NCBI GenBank assembly: GCA_904419745.1
Contig: CAJFSS010000018.1
Location: 1 to 41,717, forward strand
Source of the DNA: Candidatus Pseudoruminococcus merdavium
GTDB taxonomy: Bacteria > Bacillota > Clostridia > Oscillospirales > Ruminococcaceae
Reading direction: 5' to 3'
DNA: 41,717 bases
Position numbers and translations under genes: made by a program. The notes under the pieces are model-generated. The model was not told the origin of the DNA. It was given only the letters and a program-made list of their open reading frames with translations, and made no database searches. This document shows, in pieces, positions 34,401-41,717 of this stretch. How positions within the stretch are numbered: the stretch's first letter is position 1; every line of letters starts with the position of its first letter.

Positions 34401-34959
34401 CCGGTGGATAGAAATCCAAAATCCCGCCGCGTACGGAAAATTGGGCTACCCCTTCTACCTGAGGACGGCGCACATAGCCCGCACGGACCAGGATTTTCAC
34501 AATCGCCTGCATGCTGATTTCCCGCGCCTGGGAGAGTACTACCGAGCGTTCCAGCAAAACCTCCGCTGGGATGGTATGCTGCATGGCCGCTTCCACGCTT
34601 GCCACAACAAAAGGACACTGCCCCGCCCTGATTTTGGAGAGCACGGAAATCCGCGCCTGTTCATATTCCCGGGACACGCTATCCACACTGCGGAAGGTAA
34701 AATCGCGCGCTGGAAACAGTACCGCTGCATTTTCCCCGGCCATGGAGTTTAAATCCTCACAGAGTCGCCTGGCTGCCAACTCATCCGACGTCAGGATCAA
34801 GGCCGGTTTTCCCAGTTTTTCCTGCATTCCCACATACAGGTGCGCTTTATGTACCTGAGATACCCCGGAAAGATAGGCGGGCGTCCTCCCCTCCTGCACC
34901 GCAGTCAGCAGGTTTTCAAAATCCTCTACCAGTTCAAAGAGCTTCCCATACAGCTTCAT
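31480..34959 (-). CDS. mfd: Transcription-repair coupling factor Mfd
   Basis: The 1,159-residue ATPase releases RNA polymerase stalled at DNA lesions and recruits UvrA. It has the full domain order: UvrB-like N-terminal domains (about 1-340), the RNA polymerase-interacting CarD-like domain with LTPGDLVVHVSHGIGVF at about 490, then superfamily 2 helicase motifs with GDVGFGKT (Walker A, about 643) and DEEQ (Walker B, about 745). The TRG and C-terminal domains follow. Length and motifs are normal. The neighbourhood pth-mfd is conserved in Firmicutes. The ATG has a GGAGGG site. Confidence 0.97.
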   Translation of the reverse strand: MKLYGKLFELVEDFENLLTAVQEGRTPAYLSGVSQVHKAHLYVGMQEKLGKPALILTSDELAARRLCEDLNSMAGENAAVLFPARDFTFRSVDSVSREYEQARISVLSKIRAGQCPFVVASVEAAMQHTIPAEVLLERSVVLSQAREISMQAIVKILVRAGYVRRPQVEGVAQFSVRGGILDFYPPDYASPVRMEFWGDEIDTISLFDLETQRRTDSVEEVHITPASEVLIESNAAMAEKIAAFSKKVRGKNAQAVREHFQHDIDRIQSDLEIQGIDRYLPLVYEKPATLFDYLPDAQLFVSEYTEIKEAARAYLWQLSEDIKGLFEEGVLCKGLDTFTCSFADVQSICDHRGAVFTDTFAHTVDSIPIRSVFNANAVQLSTWSGEVSLLVDDLRSYLARGYCCAVLAGTRRAAQALVMDLQKQGLPADFAEDLKQIVLRRVFVLEGNLSSGFEYPQAHFALISHQRTGNTGRKKRRAKKAGEIIGSITDLTPGDLVVHVSHGIGVFSGIHKLDLHGVVKDYIKIRYAGEDTLYVPVTQLDLVSKYVGARDDKTVKLNKLNSAEWNKTRQRVKKAVADMADELIKLYAERAQAKGYAFGEDTDWQRDFEERFPYEETDDQLRCIEEIKADMERPHPMDRLLCGDVGFGKTEVALRAAFKCVMDSKQVAILVPTTILAFQHYQTMLRRFEGFPINIELLSRFRTKQQQEAIVRKLRRGEVDIVVGTHRLIQKDVQFKDLGLAIIDEEQRFGVAHKERFKELFKGIDVLTLSATPIPRTLNMAMSGIRDMSVIEEAPSDRHPVQTYVIEQDMGLIGEAIKRELRRGGQVYYLHNRIETIDQCAARIAEVVPDARIVTAHGKMGEEQMSEVWRRLMEHEIDVLVCTTIIETGVDVPNCNTLIIEDADNMGLSQLYQLRGRVGRSNRRAFAYLTFRPGKSLTDIATKRLSAIREFTKFGSGFRIAMRDLEIRGAGNILGAQQHGHMESVGYDMYLRLLSEAISERKGEKVLKQEDECLVDIRIGAHIPESYISDLSQRIDVYRKIASVKTEEDSMDVFDELIDRFGEPPQSVKGLVDVALLRNIASSLSIYEISERGDTLILYPRTLDMNAVGALVQELKPRVMVNAGAKPYLSIKLKKGDNTLEILRTALTIMQHAVQQPVK

Positions 34960-34999
34960 CCGTTGTCCCTCCGTTCTCCGGCGCTGTTTTCATAGGGCT

Positions 35000-35611
35000 T
35001 TATGAATTATAGCGGTTCATCGCCTCGTCAATCCGCCCGTTCACAATCAGTTTTACAGCCCCAATGCTGTGTTCGACTGCATTTTTCAGTCCCTCCAATT
35101 CTTCCTTTCGGAAAGCGGAGAGTACCCAGTCCGCCAAATCATAGTCGGGATGCGGTTTCTTCCCGACCCCAATTTTCACACGGGGGAATTTGTCCGATCC
35201 AAGGCAGGCAATAATGCTCTTAATTCCATTGTGCCCGCCATGGGAACCGCTGCGGCGGATCCGTGTGCGTCCAACATCTAAAGAGATATCATCAAACACC
35301 ACCAGGATGCGCTCCGGCGGAATTTTATAAAAACGGGCGGCTTCTGCGACCGCTTCCCCGCTCGCATTCATGAAGGTTTGCGGTTTCATCAACAGCACTC
35401 TTTTTCCGGATACCACCGTATCCGCGCACAGCGCGTGGTATTTGAGACGGTTCACTAACGTACCGCAGTCCTCCGCCAGTTTATCCAGGAATAAAAAACC
35501 CGCATTGTGGCGGGTCATTTCATACTTTGCGCCCGGATTGCCAAGCCCCACAATTAAATATTCCACCGATCCGGATGCGCCGTGCAGCCGGTTTTTCCAG
35601 TTTGCAAACAT
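35000..35611 (-). CDS. pth: Peptidyl-tRNA hydrolase
   Basis: A 203-residue enzyme that recycles tRNA from dropped-off peptidyl-tRNA. YLIVGLGNPGAKYEMTRHNAGF (18-39) contains catalytic His35, and FDDISLDVG supplies the catalytic Asp. It has an N-terminal extension of about 16 residues (FANWKNRLHGASGSVE) ahead of the usual start; AAAGGAG just upstream of ATG 35611 supports the longer form. Such extensions appear in other Oscillospiraceae-type Pth. It is followed by mfd after 40 bp. Confidence 0.95.
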   Translation of the reverse strand: MFANWKNRLHGASGSVEYLIVGLGNPGAKYEMTRHNAGFLFLDKLAEDCGTLVNRLKYHALCADTVVSGKRVLLMKPQTFMNASGEAVAEAARFYKIPPERILVVFDDISLDVGRTRIRRSGSHGGHNGIKSIIACLGSDKFPRVKIGVGKKPHPDYDLADWVLSAFRKEELEGLKNAVEHSIGAVKLIVNGRIDEAMNRYNS

Positions 35612-35635
35612 CTTTTTCTCCTTTACCCATACGAA

Positions 35636-35644
35636 ATTGTATCA
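35636..35644 (-). promoter_or_regulatory. Probable extended -10 promoter of pth
   Basis: The minus strand reads TGATACAAT 25 bp upstream of the pth start, an extended -10 element without a good -35. An 8-bp inverted repeat (35672-35679 with 35697-35704) lies further upstream and could end the glmU-mazG transcript, though it lacks a T tract. Confidence 0.45.
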
Positions 35645-35731
35645 CAGCGTTTTGTCGGGAAAGCGCAGTTTTGCACCCCAAATCCACTAAGGACCGGGGG
35701 TGCATTGTCTGTTTGATTCTTTTTACCAAAT

Positions 35732-36112
35732 TTAAAACGCCTTGAGTATTTCTTTTATGGCGCCATACTCCGTCTGATAATCCCGCTTTTTATTAAACTC
35801 GTGCTTTTTCGCATAGGCATCCGTGAGTTCCTCTGCGGTAATTCCAAAACGGAGAAGAGTATCCAGATAATACATGAAAACGTCGCTCATTTCCGTAACA
35901 AAGGCGGAACGCACCGCAGGATCCCTGGCAATTTCCTGTTCTCCGCATTTTTTTATCAGGGCAATGCATTCCCCAAGTTCCTCGAACATATAAAGCATGG
36001 AATAGTGGGCATATTCCGGTTCCATCGGATACCAGGTATCCTTGTGCCGTTCCCAGAGAGCCCGCTGCATTTCCATCAGCTCAGAAATCATCCGTTCCGC
36101 CATTTTAGACAT
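35732..36112 (-). CDS. MazG-like nucleotide pyrophosphohydrolase
   Basis: A 126-residue all-helical protein with the metal-binding motif of the MazG/dUTPase-like superfamily: FEELGE (43-48) and EMSDVFMYYLD (74-84), i.e. ExxE plus ExxD. The family hydrolyses (d)NTPs to monophosphates and removes non-canonical or excess nucleotides. The gene lies 19 bp downstream of glmU and is presumably cotranscribed; in Bacillus the corresponding slot is held by prs. The substrate is not predictable. Confidence 0.75.
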   Translation of the reverse strand: MSKMAERMISELMEMQRALWERHKDTWYPMEPEYAHYSMLYMFEELGECIALIKKCGEQEIARDPAVRSAFVTEMSDVFMYYLDTLLRFGITAEELTDAYAKKHEFNKKRDYQTEYGAIKEILKAF

Positions 36113-36131
36113 CTTCTTTCAAAAGATCGTT

Positions 36132-37541
36132 TTACTCTCCCGCTTCCTCTTTTTTGATAACTTCCCCGCCGTTTTTGATAACTTCTGCGGCATATCCGCT
36201 CTTATTGACCTGGCGGGCGCGAGCGATTGCAAGATCGCCCTGCTTGACATCCTCCGTAATCGTGGAGCCGGCGGCAATATAGGCGCCGTTTCCAACATGC
36301 ACCGGGGCCACCAGGCTAACATTACAGCCTACAAACACGTCGTTGCCCACCATGGTGCGGTGTTTATCTTTTCCATCATAGTTGACCGTGACACAGCCGC
36401 AGCCGATATTGACGTTGGAGCCGAGGTCGCTGTCTCCGATATAGGTCAGGTGCTTAATTCTGGTTTCCTCGCCGATCACGGAATTTTTAATTTCCACAAA
36501 GTTGCCAATTTGAACATGTTTTCCAATCAGGCTGCCCGGACGAATATGGGAAAACGGCCCCACAACTGCTTCATCCTCAATTTTGGAAGAATAGACCTGG
36601 CTTGCGTTAATGGTCACCCCATCGCCGATGATACAGTCCTCAATGACCGTATTCGGGCCGATGGTGCATCCTTTGCCAATGGTGGTATGCCCTTTAATAA
36701 TTACGCCCGGAAGGATGTCCGTATCCGCACCAATCGTGGTATCGGAGGAGACCATACAGGAATCCGGCGCAATAAAGGTGACGCCATTGGTCATGTGCTG
36801 GTCAATCACTTTTTTGCGGGCAATCTCGTTGAGCACATACAGTCCTTTTCGGTCGTTGGCACCCATAACAACGTCCCCGTTTTTGGCAGTAAATTTTGAA
36901 ACTATACGCCCTGCGGAGATCATCTCTTTAATCGTATCGGTCAGGTAGTATTCCCCCTGGGCATTCTGAGGCCTGATGCGTTCCAAAGACCACAGAAGAG
37001 CCTCTGCTTCAAACCAGTAAGTGCCGGAGTTAATCGTTTTAATCCGGCGAATTTCATCGCTTGCATCCTTGTGTTCCACAATTTCCAGCACATTGCCAAT
37101 CTGGTTGCACACAATCCGCCCGTAACCGGTCGGGTCCTTGACATCCGCGGCGACAATTGTGGCAGCGCTCCGAGTTTTTTCATGCAGATCATAAGAACCC
37201 ATGATGGCATCGGAATCGACAAAGGGGGCGTCCCCAGTCAGGACAATGACACTCTCGCAGCCAGTTTCCTTAATATATTCCCGTGCCTGCATGACCGCAT
37301 GGCCAGTCCCAAGACGTTCCTTTTGTTCAATGGAAACAACCCCCTTAGGAAGGCATTCGCGCACCATATCTGCACCAGTCCCGACAATCACGGCAATCTG
37401 TTCAATCCCGCTCCTTTTGACTGCATCAATTACCCAGTTGAGCATGGGCTTGAACAGGACTTCTTTGAGCGCCTTTGGCTTTGCCGATTTCATGCGTTTC
37501 CCATCTCCGGCCGCCAGAATAACCGCACATACTTTTTTCAC
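36132..37541 (-). CDS. glmU: Bifunctional UDP-GlcNAc pyrophosphorylase / GlcN-1-P acetyltransferase
   Basis: This enzyme catalyses the last two steps to UDP-GlcNAc for peptidoglycan. The N-terminal uridyltransferase (about 1-230) has LAAGDGKRMK (9-18) and LTGDAPFVDSDA; the C-terminal left-handed beta-helix (about 250-445) has many hexapeptide repeats (IGADTDILPG, IGKGCTIGPN) and the GNFVEIKNSVIG active-site region. The frame begins at TTG 37562, but GGAGG is placed for the GTG at 37541, giving 469 residues. It is divergent from ppdK and has a structured leader. Confidence 0.96.
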   Translation of the reverse strand: MKKVCAVILAAGDGKRMKSAKPKALKEVLFKPMLNWVIDAVKRSGIEQIAVIVGTGADMVRECLPKGVVSIEQKERLGTGHAVMQAREYIKETGCESVIVLTGDAPFVDSDAIMGSYDLHEKTRSAATIVAADVKDPTGYGRIVCNQIGNVLEIVEHKDASDEIRRIKTINSGTYWFEAEALLWSLERIRPQNAQGEYYLTDTIKEMISAGRIVSKFTAKNGDVVMGANDRKGLYVLNEIARKKVIDQHMTNGVTFIAPDSCMVSSDTTIGADTDILPGVIIKGHTTIGKGCTIGPNTVIEDCIIGDGVTINASQVYSSKIEDEAVVGPFSHIRPGSLIGKHVQIGNFVEIKNSVIGEETRIKHLTYIGDSDLGSNVNIGCGCVTVNYDGKDKHRTMVGNDVFVGCNVSLVAPVHVGNGAYIAAGSTITEDVKQGDLAIARARQVNKSGYAAEVIKNGGEVIKKEEAGE

Positions 37542-37571
37542 AACAATTCCTCCAATATTCAACGCAGGATA

Positions 37572-37627
37572 GCAACTCGCCGGACGGCCATGGTCCCCGT
37601 CAACAGAGCCATGCAGTCCATAGTTGC
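37572..37627 (-). ncRNA. Structured leader RNA of glmU (candidate cis-regulatory element)
   Basis: In the glmU 5' leader three helices nest in one hairpin on the minus strand: GCAACT with AGTTGC, GGAC with GTCC, and CATGG with CCATG. They are separated by small internal loops and capped by a 15-nt loop. An alternative GACGG/CCGTC pairing competes with the inner helices. It ends 30 nt before the glmU start. It does not match the riboswitch and ribozyme consensus patterns I know. No function is shown; it is a structure seen by complementarity. Confidence 0.4.
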
Positions 37628-37702
37628 CGCCTGTACCATCAGCAATCCAAGATGTTTTTCCACCCTTTTTCCAAGATCACGGCGTATTTTTCCGTTTAGA
37701 TA

Positions 37703-37739
37703 CTTTTATTATTATTGCAATTTTTATTATTATTTGCAA
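37703..37739 (-). promoter_or_regulatory. glmU promoter region with two tandem TTGCAA(T)AATAATAAAA repeats
   Basis: On the minus strand TTGCAA (37739-37734), a 17-bp spacer and AATAAT (37716-37711) form a reasonable promoter, with a start near 37704 and a leader of about 160 nt. The hexamers are part of an 18-19-bp direct repeat (37721-37739 and 37703-37720). The duplication may mark a second promoter copy or an activator site. Confidence 0.45.
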
Positions 37740-37818
37740 GCCTTTGAAGAAATCTTTGGTGAAAACTTGCGAAAGCGCCAAAAGTTCAATTTTTTTTATG
37801 AAAATATCAATGAAAATA

Positions 37819-37847
37819 TAGAAAAATCCCATGCCGTTTGGTATAAT
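37819..37847 (+). promoter_or_regulatory. Promoter of ppdK with extended -10
   Basis: TAGAAA (-35) and TATAAT (-10, 37842-37847) with a 17-bp spacer; TG at 37839-37840 makes an extended -10. Transcription should start near 37854. This is a strong promoter, in keeping with the codon bias of ppdK. Confidence 0.7.
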
Positions 37848-37857
37848 GAAGTAACGC

Positions 37858-37881
37858 CTGTGGTTTTTTGTAATTCCACAG
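37858..37881 (+). other. 5' stem-loop at the start of the ppdK mRNA
   Basis: CTGTGG (37858-37863) pairs with CCACAG (37876-37881) around a T-rich 12-nt loop, beginning about 4 nt from the predicted transcript start. Such 5' hairpins are known to stabilise abundant mRNAs; that function is inferred. Confidence 0.4.
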
Positions 37882-37965
37882 CGTCTTGTCCTGTTTCTCT
37901 TCCTTTTTGGGCGGGAACCCCGGACAAGTATTCCCTTGTTAATACAATTCAGGAGGTAGATTACA

Positions 37966-40596
37966 ATGGGCAAAAAATTCGTATACCTTTTCTCCGAGGG
38001 TAACGGCTCCATGAGAGAGCTCCTCGGTGGTAAAGGTGCAAACCTTGCCGAAATGACCAACCTCGGCATGCCTGTCCCGCAGGGCTTTACCGTTACTACA
38101 GAAGCCTGCACCCAGTACTATGCTGATGGCGGCAAAATCAACGATGAGATCCAGGCAGAGATTTTTGAGTACATGGGCAAACTCGAAGAAATCGCTGGCA
38201 AAAAATTCGGCGATCCCGAAAACCCGCTGCTCGTCTCCGTCCGTTCCGGCGCAAGGGCTTCCATGCCGGGTATGATGGACACCATCCTCAACCTCGGCCT
38301 TAACGATGTAGTTGTGGAAAGCTTTGCTAAGAAAACCGGAAACCCGCGTTTTGCTTATGACTCCTATCGCCGTTTTATCCAGATGTATTCTGACGTCGTT
38401 ATGGAAGTCGGCAAAGGCTATTTTGAAAAACTCATCGACGAGATGAAAGAGAAAAAGGGCGTCAAACTCGACACTGAGCTCGATGCAGACGACCTCAAAG
38501 AGCTTGCACGCCAGTTCAAGGCAGAGTACAAAGACAAAATCGGAACCGATTTCCCGTCTGATCCGAAAGAGCAGCTCATGGGCGCTGTCAAAGCGGTCTT
38601 CCGTTCTTGGGACAACCCACGTGCAATCTACTACAGAAGAATGAACGATATCCCCTCTTCCTGGGGTACTGCTGTTAACGTCCAGATGATGGTATTCGGC
38701 AACATGGGCGATACCTCCGGTACTGGCGTTGCTTTCACCAGAAACCCGGCAACCGGCGAGAAGAAACTCTTCGGCGAGTTCCTGATGAACGCACAGGGCG
38801 AGGACGTCGTTGCAGGCGTCAGAACTCCGCAAACCATCGATCAGCTCAAAGACATCTCTCCGGAAGCTTACGAGCAGTTCGTGAAAATCTGCGACACTCT
38901 GGAAAAACACTACCATGACATGCAGGACATGGAGTTCACCATTGAGAACAAGAAACTCTACATGCTCCAGACAAGAAATGGTAAGCGTACTGCTACCGCT
39001 GCTCTGAAAATTGCATGCGATCTCGTAGACGAGGGTATGATTACTGAAGATCAGGCTGTCCTGATGGTGGATCCGAGATCCCTCGATTCTCTGCTCCATC
39101 CGCAGTTTGACGCCGCTTCCCTGAAAGCTGCAAAAGAAATCGGCTCCGCTCTTCCGGCATCCCCGGGCGCTGCCTGCGGTAAAGCTGTCTTCTCTGCAGA
39201 AGACGCTGTCGAGTGGGCTGCCAAAGGCGAGAAAGTCGTCCTTGTCCGTCTGGAAACTTCTCCGGAAGACATCGAAGGCATGCATGTTGCTGAGGGTATC
39301 CTCACCGTCCGTGGTGGTATGACCTCCCATGCAGCAGTTGTTGCGCGTGGCATGGGCACCTGCTGTGTTTCCGGCTGCGGTGAAATCAAGATCGACGAAG
39401 AGGCAAAATACTTTGAGCTCGGCGGAAAGACCATCCACGAGGGCGATTACATCTCCCTGGACGGCTCCACCGGTAAAATCTATGGAGAGGCTATTCCGAC
39501 GGTTGAAGCTTCCATCTCCGGCTACTTCGAGAGACTGATGAACTGGGCAGATTCTGCAAGAAAGCTCCAGGTTCGTACCAATGCTGACACCCCGGCAGAT
39601 GCAAAACAGGCTTATGCATTTGGCGCTCAGGGTATCGGCCTTTGCCGTACCGAGCACATGTTCTTCGAAGCTGACAGAATTAAAGCAATCCGTGAGATGA
39701 TTGTTTCCAAGACTGTTGAGCAGAGAAAGACCGCTCTTGCAAAACTCCTCCCGATGCAGAGAGGTGACTTTGAGGCAATTTACGAGGCAATGAACGGACT
39801 TCCTGTTACCGTCCGTTTCCTGGATCCTCCACTGCATGAGTTCCTCCCGACCGAGGAGAACGATATTGTTGAACTTGCAAAAGAGATGAACATGGAAGTT
39901 GCTGATCTGAAAAACGTCATCTCCTCCCTGCATGAGTTCAACCCAATGATGGGCCATCGTGGATGCCGTCTGGCTGTTTCCTATCCGGAAATTGCAGAGA
40001 TGCAGACTAGAGCTGTCATCGAGGCTTCCCTCAATGTCAAGAAAAAACATCCGGATTGGAACAACTTCACTGAGATCATGATCCCGCTTGTTGGTGATGT
40101 CAAAGAGCTCCAGTATGTCAAGAACATTGTTACTACAACTGCTGACGCCCTCATCAAAGAAGCTGGTTCCGACCTCCATTACAAAGTTGGTACCATGATT
40201 GAAATTCCGCGTGCGGCTGTTACCGCAGACGAAATTGCAAAAGAGGCTGAATTCTTCAGCTTCGGCACAAACGACCTTACCCAGATGACTTTCGGCTTCA
40301 GCCGTGACGACGCTGGTAAGTTCCTCAACGATTACTACGAGAAGAAGATCTACGAAAACGATCCGTTTGCAAAACTGGATCAGGATGGCGTTGGCAAGCT
40401 CATCGACATGGCTTGCAAGCTCGGTAGATCTACTCGCCCGGATATCAAACTCGGTATCTGCGGTGAGCACGGCGGCGACCCAAGCTCTGTAGAGTTCTGC
40501 CACAGAACCGGTCTTGCCTATGTCTCTTGTTCTCCGTTCCGTGTGCCTATCGCTCGTCTGGCTGCTGCACACGCTGCAATCAAGGACAAACACTAA
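37966..40596 (+). CDS. ppdK: Pyruvate, phosphate dikinase
   Basis: The 876-residue enzyme interconverts pyruvate + ATP + Pi and PEP + AMP + PPi. In anaerobic Clostridia it commonly works in the glycolytic direction in place of, or beside, pyruvate kinase. The domains are complete: nucleotide-binding (about 1-340), phosphohistidine domain with GGMTSHA and catalytic His455, and a C-terminal PEP/pyruvate domain with Cys832 in CGEHGGDPSS. The length equals the C. symbiosum enzyme within two residues. A perfect AGGAGG site precedes the ATG. Codon use is strongly biased (CTC/CTG, GTT/GTC, few TTA/CTA/TCA), which marks a highly expressed gene and leaves a long antisense frame. Confidence 0.97.
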   Translation: MGKKFVYLFSEGNGSMRELLGGKGANLAEMTNLGMPVPQGFTVTTEACTQYYADGGKINDEIQAEIFEYMGKLEEIAGKKFGDPENPLLVSVRSGARASMPGMMDTILNLGLNDVVVESFAKKTGNPRFAYDSYRRFIQMYSDVVMEVGKGYFEKLIDEMKEKKGVKLDTELDADDLKELARQFKAEYKDKIGTDFPSDPKEQLMGAVKAVFRSWDNPRAIYYRRMNDIPSSWGTAVNVQMMVFGNMGDTSGTGVAFTRNPATGEKKLFGEFLMNAQGEDVVAGVRTPQTIDQLKDISPEAYEQFVKICDTLEKHYHDMQDMEFTIENKKLYMLQTRNGKRTATAALKIACDLVDEGMITEDQAVLMVDPRSLDSLLHPQFDAASLKAAKEIGSALPASPGAACGKAVFSAEDAVEWAAKGEKVVLVRLETSPEDIEGMHVAEGILTVRGGMTSHAAVVARGMGTCCVSGCGEIKIDEEAKYFELGGKTIHEGDYISLDGSTGKIYGEAIPTVEASISGYFERLMNWADSARKLQVRTNADTPADAKQAYAFGAQGIGLCRTEHMFFEADRIKAIREMIVSKTVEQRKTALAKLLPMQRGDFEAIYEAMNGLPVTVRFLDPPLHEFLPTEENDIVELAKEMNMEVADLKNVISSLHEFNPMMGHRGCRLAVSYPEIAEMQTRAVIEASLNVKKKHPDWNNFTEIMIPLVGDVKELQYVKNIVTTTADALIKEAGSDLHYKVGTMIEIPRAAVTADEIAKEAEFFSFGTNDLTQMTFGFSRDDAGKFLNDYYEKKIYENDPFAKLDQDGVGKLIDMACKLGRSTRPDIKLGICGEHGGDPSSVEFCHRTGLAYVSCSPFRVPIARLAAAHAAIKDKH

Positions 40597-40639
40597 GACA
40601 GAACCCTGTGTTTTGCACACTGCATAACCAGGTAATTAG

Positions 40640-40676
40640 AAACAGGCGCGTTCCGTTTGGAACGCGCCTGTTTTTT
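40640..40676 (+). terminator. Rho-independent terminator of ppdK
   Basis: A 14-bp GC-rich perfect stem (40641-40654 with 40659-40672, loop GTTT) is followed by a T tract, 44 bp after the ppdK stop. Confidence 0.93.
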
Positions 40677-40728
40677 ACCCACTTATAGATCCTTAGAAAT
40701 CCATTTTCTGTCTATTTCTCTGAACACA

Positions 40729-40759
40729 ATCACCGGGATAATTGCAGTATCCCGGTGAT
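40729..40759. terminator. 12-bp hairpin between convergent genes
   Basis: ATCACCGGGATA pairs with TATCCCGGTGAT around a 7-nt loop. It lies 5 bp beyond the minus-strand restriction gene stop and after the ppdK terminator. A short TTTT follows on the plus side; on the minus side there is no T tract, so termination efficiency is uncertain. Confidence 0.5.
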
Positions 40760-40763
40760 CATT

Positions 40764-41717
40764 TTACCGCCTTGTGAGACCAAATATCCAACGCAGCCAG
40801 CAGGCAACCGACGTCGCCCTACGGTTAATCTGTCCTTCATTGCAGACATGATATTCCCTCATTTTCGCTTCAATTTCTTTCTTGGACGGGAAAAGCCCCC
40901 TTGCAGCGATATCGTCAAAAAAATCAGAAAAGATCCGGTGCTGCAAAATCCTTGAAACTAAGGCCAGCTGACGCTGCTTATAATCCATCTGGAACAGACG
41001 GTTCCCCAAGGCAGTCAATTCTACTGCCTTCTGCCCGTGTTCAGAGGTTTTAATAAAAATTCCAAGATACTTTCCTGCATTGTAGTAATAATCGGATTGC
41101 CTGATATCAAACTGCATCAATTCAGCGATTTCCCGGGTGCTCATGGGATTATCATACAGGTTTTCCAAAAGGGAGATCACCCTGTCCAAAGAATCCGCCT
41201 GAATGAAGGGGATTTTTTCCTCTGATTCAAACTGGTTGTCATCGGTCACAACTTCTGTACACTTGCATAAGGCCTGCAACTCTTCCAAAGAAATCGCAGT
41301 ATCTTGCAGGGAATAATTTTTCTCACGCACCAATTCGATGGAAGAGTAGTCATCGACATCCCGAAAGCGGTACTCAAAAAGCCTGTAGATTTTATTGGAG
41401 TAGATGGCAAATACCAAGCGGATGGGTTTTCTCACCTTTGTTTTCCAGAGCCGAAAGGGATAGTACAACTGCCTGATGTGGAAATCCTCATGCACCACAT
41501 TTTTGGCTTCTAAAATCACAACGGAATCCGCATTTTCAAACCCTCCGTCAATTTCACATTGGGCATGGTCTACACAAATTCTACGTTTTTCCCCGGAATA
41601 GGAATCCACGGTAAATTCAAATTTGAATATCAGTAAATTATGACCTCTCAACAGAGGTTACAGTGTTTTAATAAAATCCTCCAAAAGCCTTGAAAATAAA
41701 GGATTTATCGCAATGTG
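40764..41717 (-). pseudogene. PD-(D/E)XK restriction-endonuclease-like gene, partial and interrupted by an in-frame stop
   Basis: From the TTG at 41651 the frame encodes 295 residues. It has a nuclease core with D35 (QCEIDGGFEN) and E48-x-K50 (ILEAKN), as in PD-(D/E)XK enzymes, and a C-terminal winged-helix part (about 150-290, MSTREIAELMQFDIRQSDYYYNAGKYL) seen in some type II restriction proteins. Upstream the same frame stays open to the window edge (coherent residues INPLFSRLLEDFIKTL) except for one TAA at 41658-41660. The gene therefore probably starts outside the window and carries a nonsense mutation, unless the TTG is the real start. No methyltransferase is present downstream. Confidence 0.6.

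Noticed and set aside
37572-37650. HDV-like ribozyme on the plus strand at the glmU leader
   Set aside because: GGCCATGGTCCCC resembles the HDV core, but the downstream partner for helix P2 is absent and P1 has a mismatch, so the nested pseudoknot cannot form.
37939-40620. 893-codon open frame antisense to ppdK
   Set aside because: It exists because ppdK avoids TTA, CTA and TCA codons; the translation has no recognisable domains and no placed ribosome binding site.

Overview
The window looks like chromosome from a spore-forming, anaerobic, Gram-positive member of the Clostridia, most likely Oscillospiraceae/Ruminococcaceae. This is an inference from gene content: a complete rnfCDGEAB operon, a pyruvate,phosphate dikinase with strong codon bias, a SpoVAF-type spore germination protein, an xPxTG-type wall-anchored surface protein, strong GGAGG ribosome binding sites and frequent TTG/GTG starts. 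No rRNA, tRNA, CRISPR array or insertion sequence was seen.

Layout. 1-2.9 kb: phosphate transporter plus its DUF47/PhoU-like partner (minus strand), then a regulator combining a C2H2-like zinc site, a LuxR-type HTH and DUF2087. 2.9-4.0 kb: three small uncharacterised genes (minus strand). 4.1-5.4 kb: YfcE-type phosphodiesterase and a BirA-type biotin ligase without HTH. 5.4-8.0 kb: an 855-residue secreted surface protein. 8.4-9.6 kb: O-antigen-ligase-like membrane protein. 9.9-14.8 kb: the Rnf ferredoxin:NAD+ oxidoreductase operon, closed by a terminator.

15.06-28.2 kb holds the most unusual block: 20 tightly packed, mostly overlapping plus-strand genes for a contractile-tailed (PBSX/XkdK-XkdU-like) phage particle. 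It has terminase, portal, capsid protease, major capsid protein, connectors, sheath, tube, baseplate and fibre. I see no integrase, repressor, replication or lysis gene, and no tape-measure gene of normal length: its slot holds a Pro-rich 130-residue ORF. Two genes (protease and gp25-like) have a strong Shine-Dalgarno but only AUC at the start position. A 16-bp perfect palindrome lies 60 bp upstream of the first gene. This could be a domesticated particle (defective prophage, gene-transfer-like agent or short-tailed injection device) or a decayed prophage; the intact frames favour maintenance.

28.2-37.5 kb (minus strand) is mostly housekeeping: spoVAF, a dihydrofolate-reductase-family protein, a SurA/PrsA-like lipoprotein, mfd, pth, a MazG-like pyrophosphatase and glmU. 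The glmU leader can form a 56-nt three-helix hairpin. 38.0-40.6 kb is ppdK, divergent from glmU, with an extended -10 promoter and a 5' stem-loop. At the right edge is a PD-(D/E)XK restriction-endonuclease-like gene whose frame runs off the window and is broken by an in-frame TAA.

Many longer ORFs opposite real genes (for example 893 codons antisense to ppdK and 739 antisense to mfd) are shadows and are left out.
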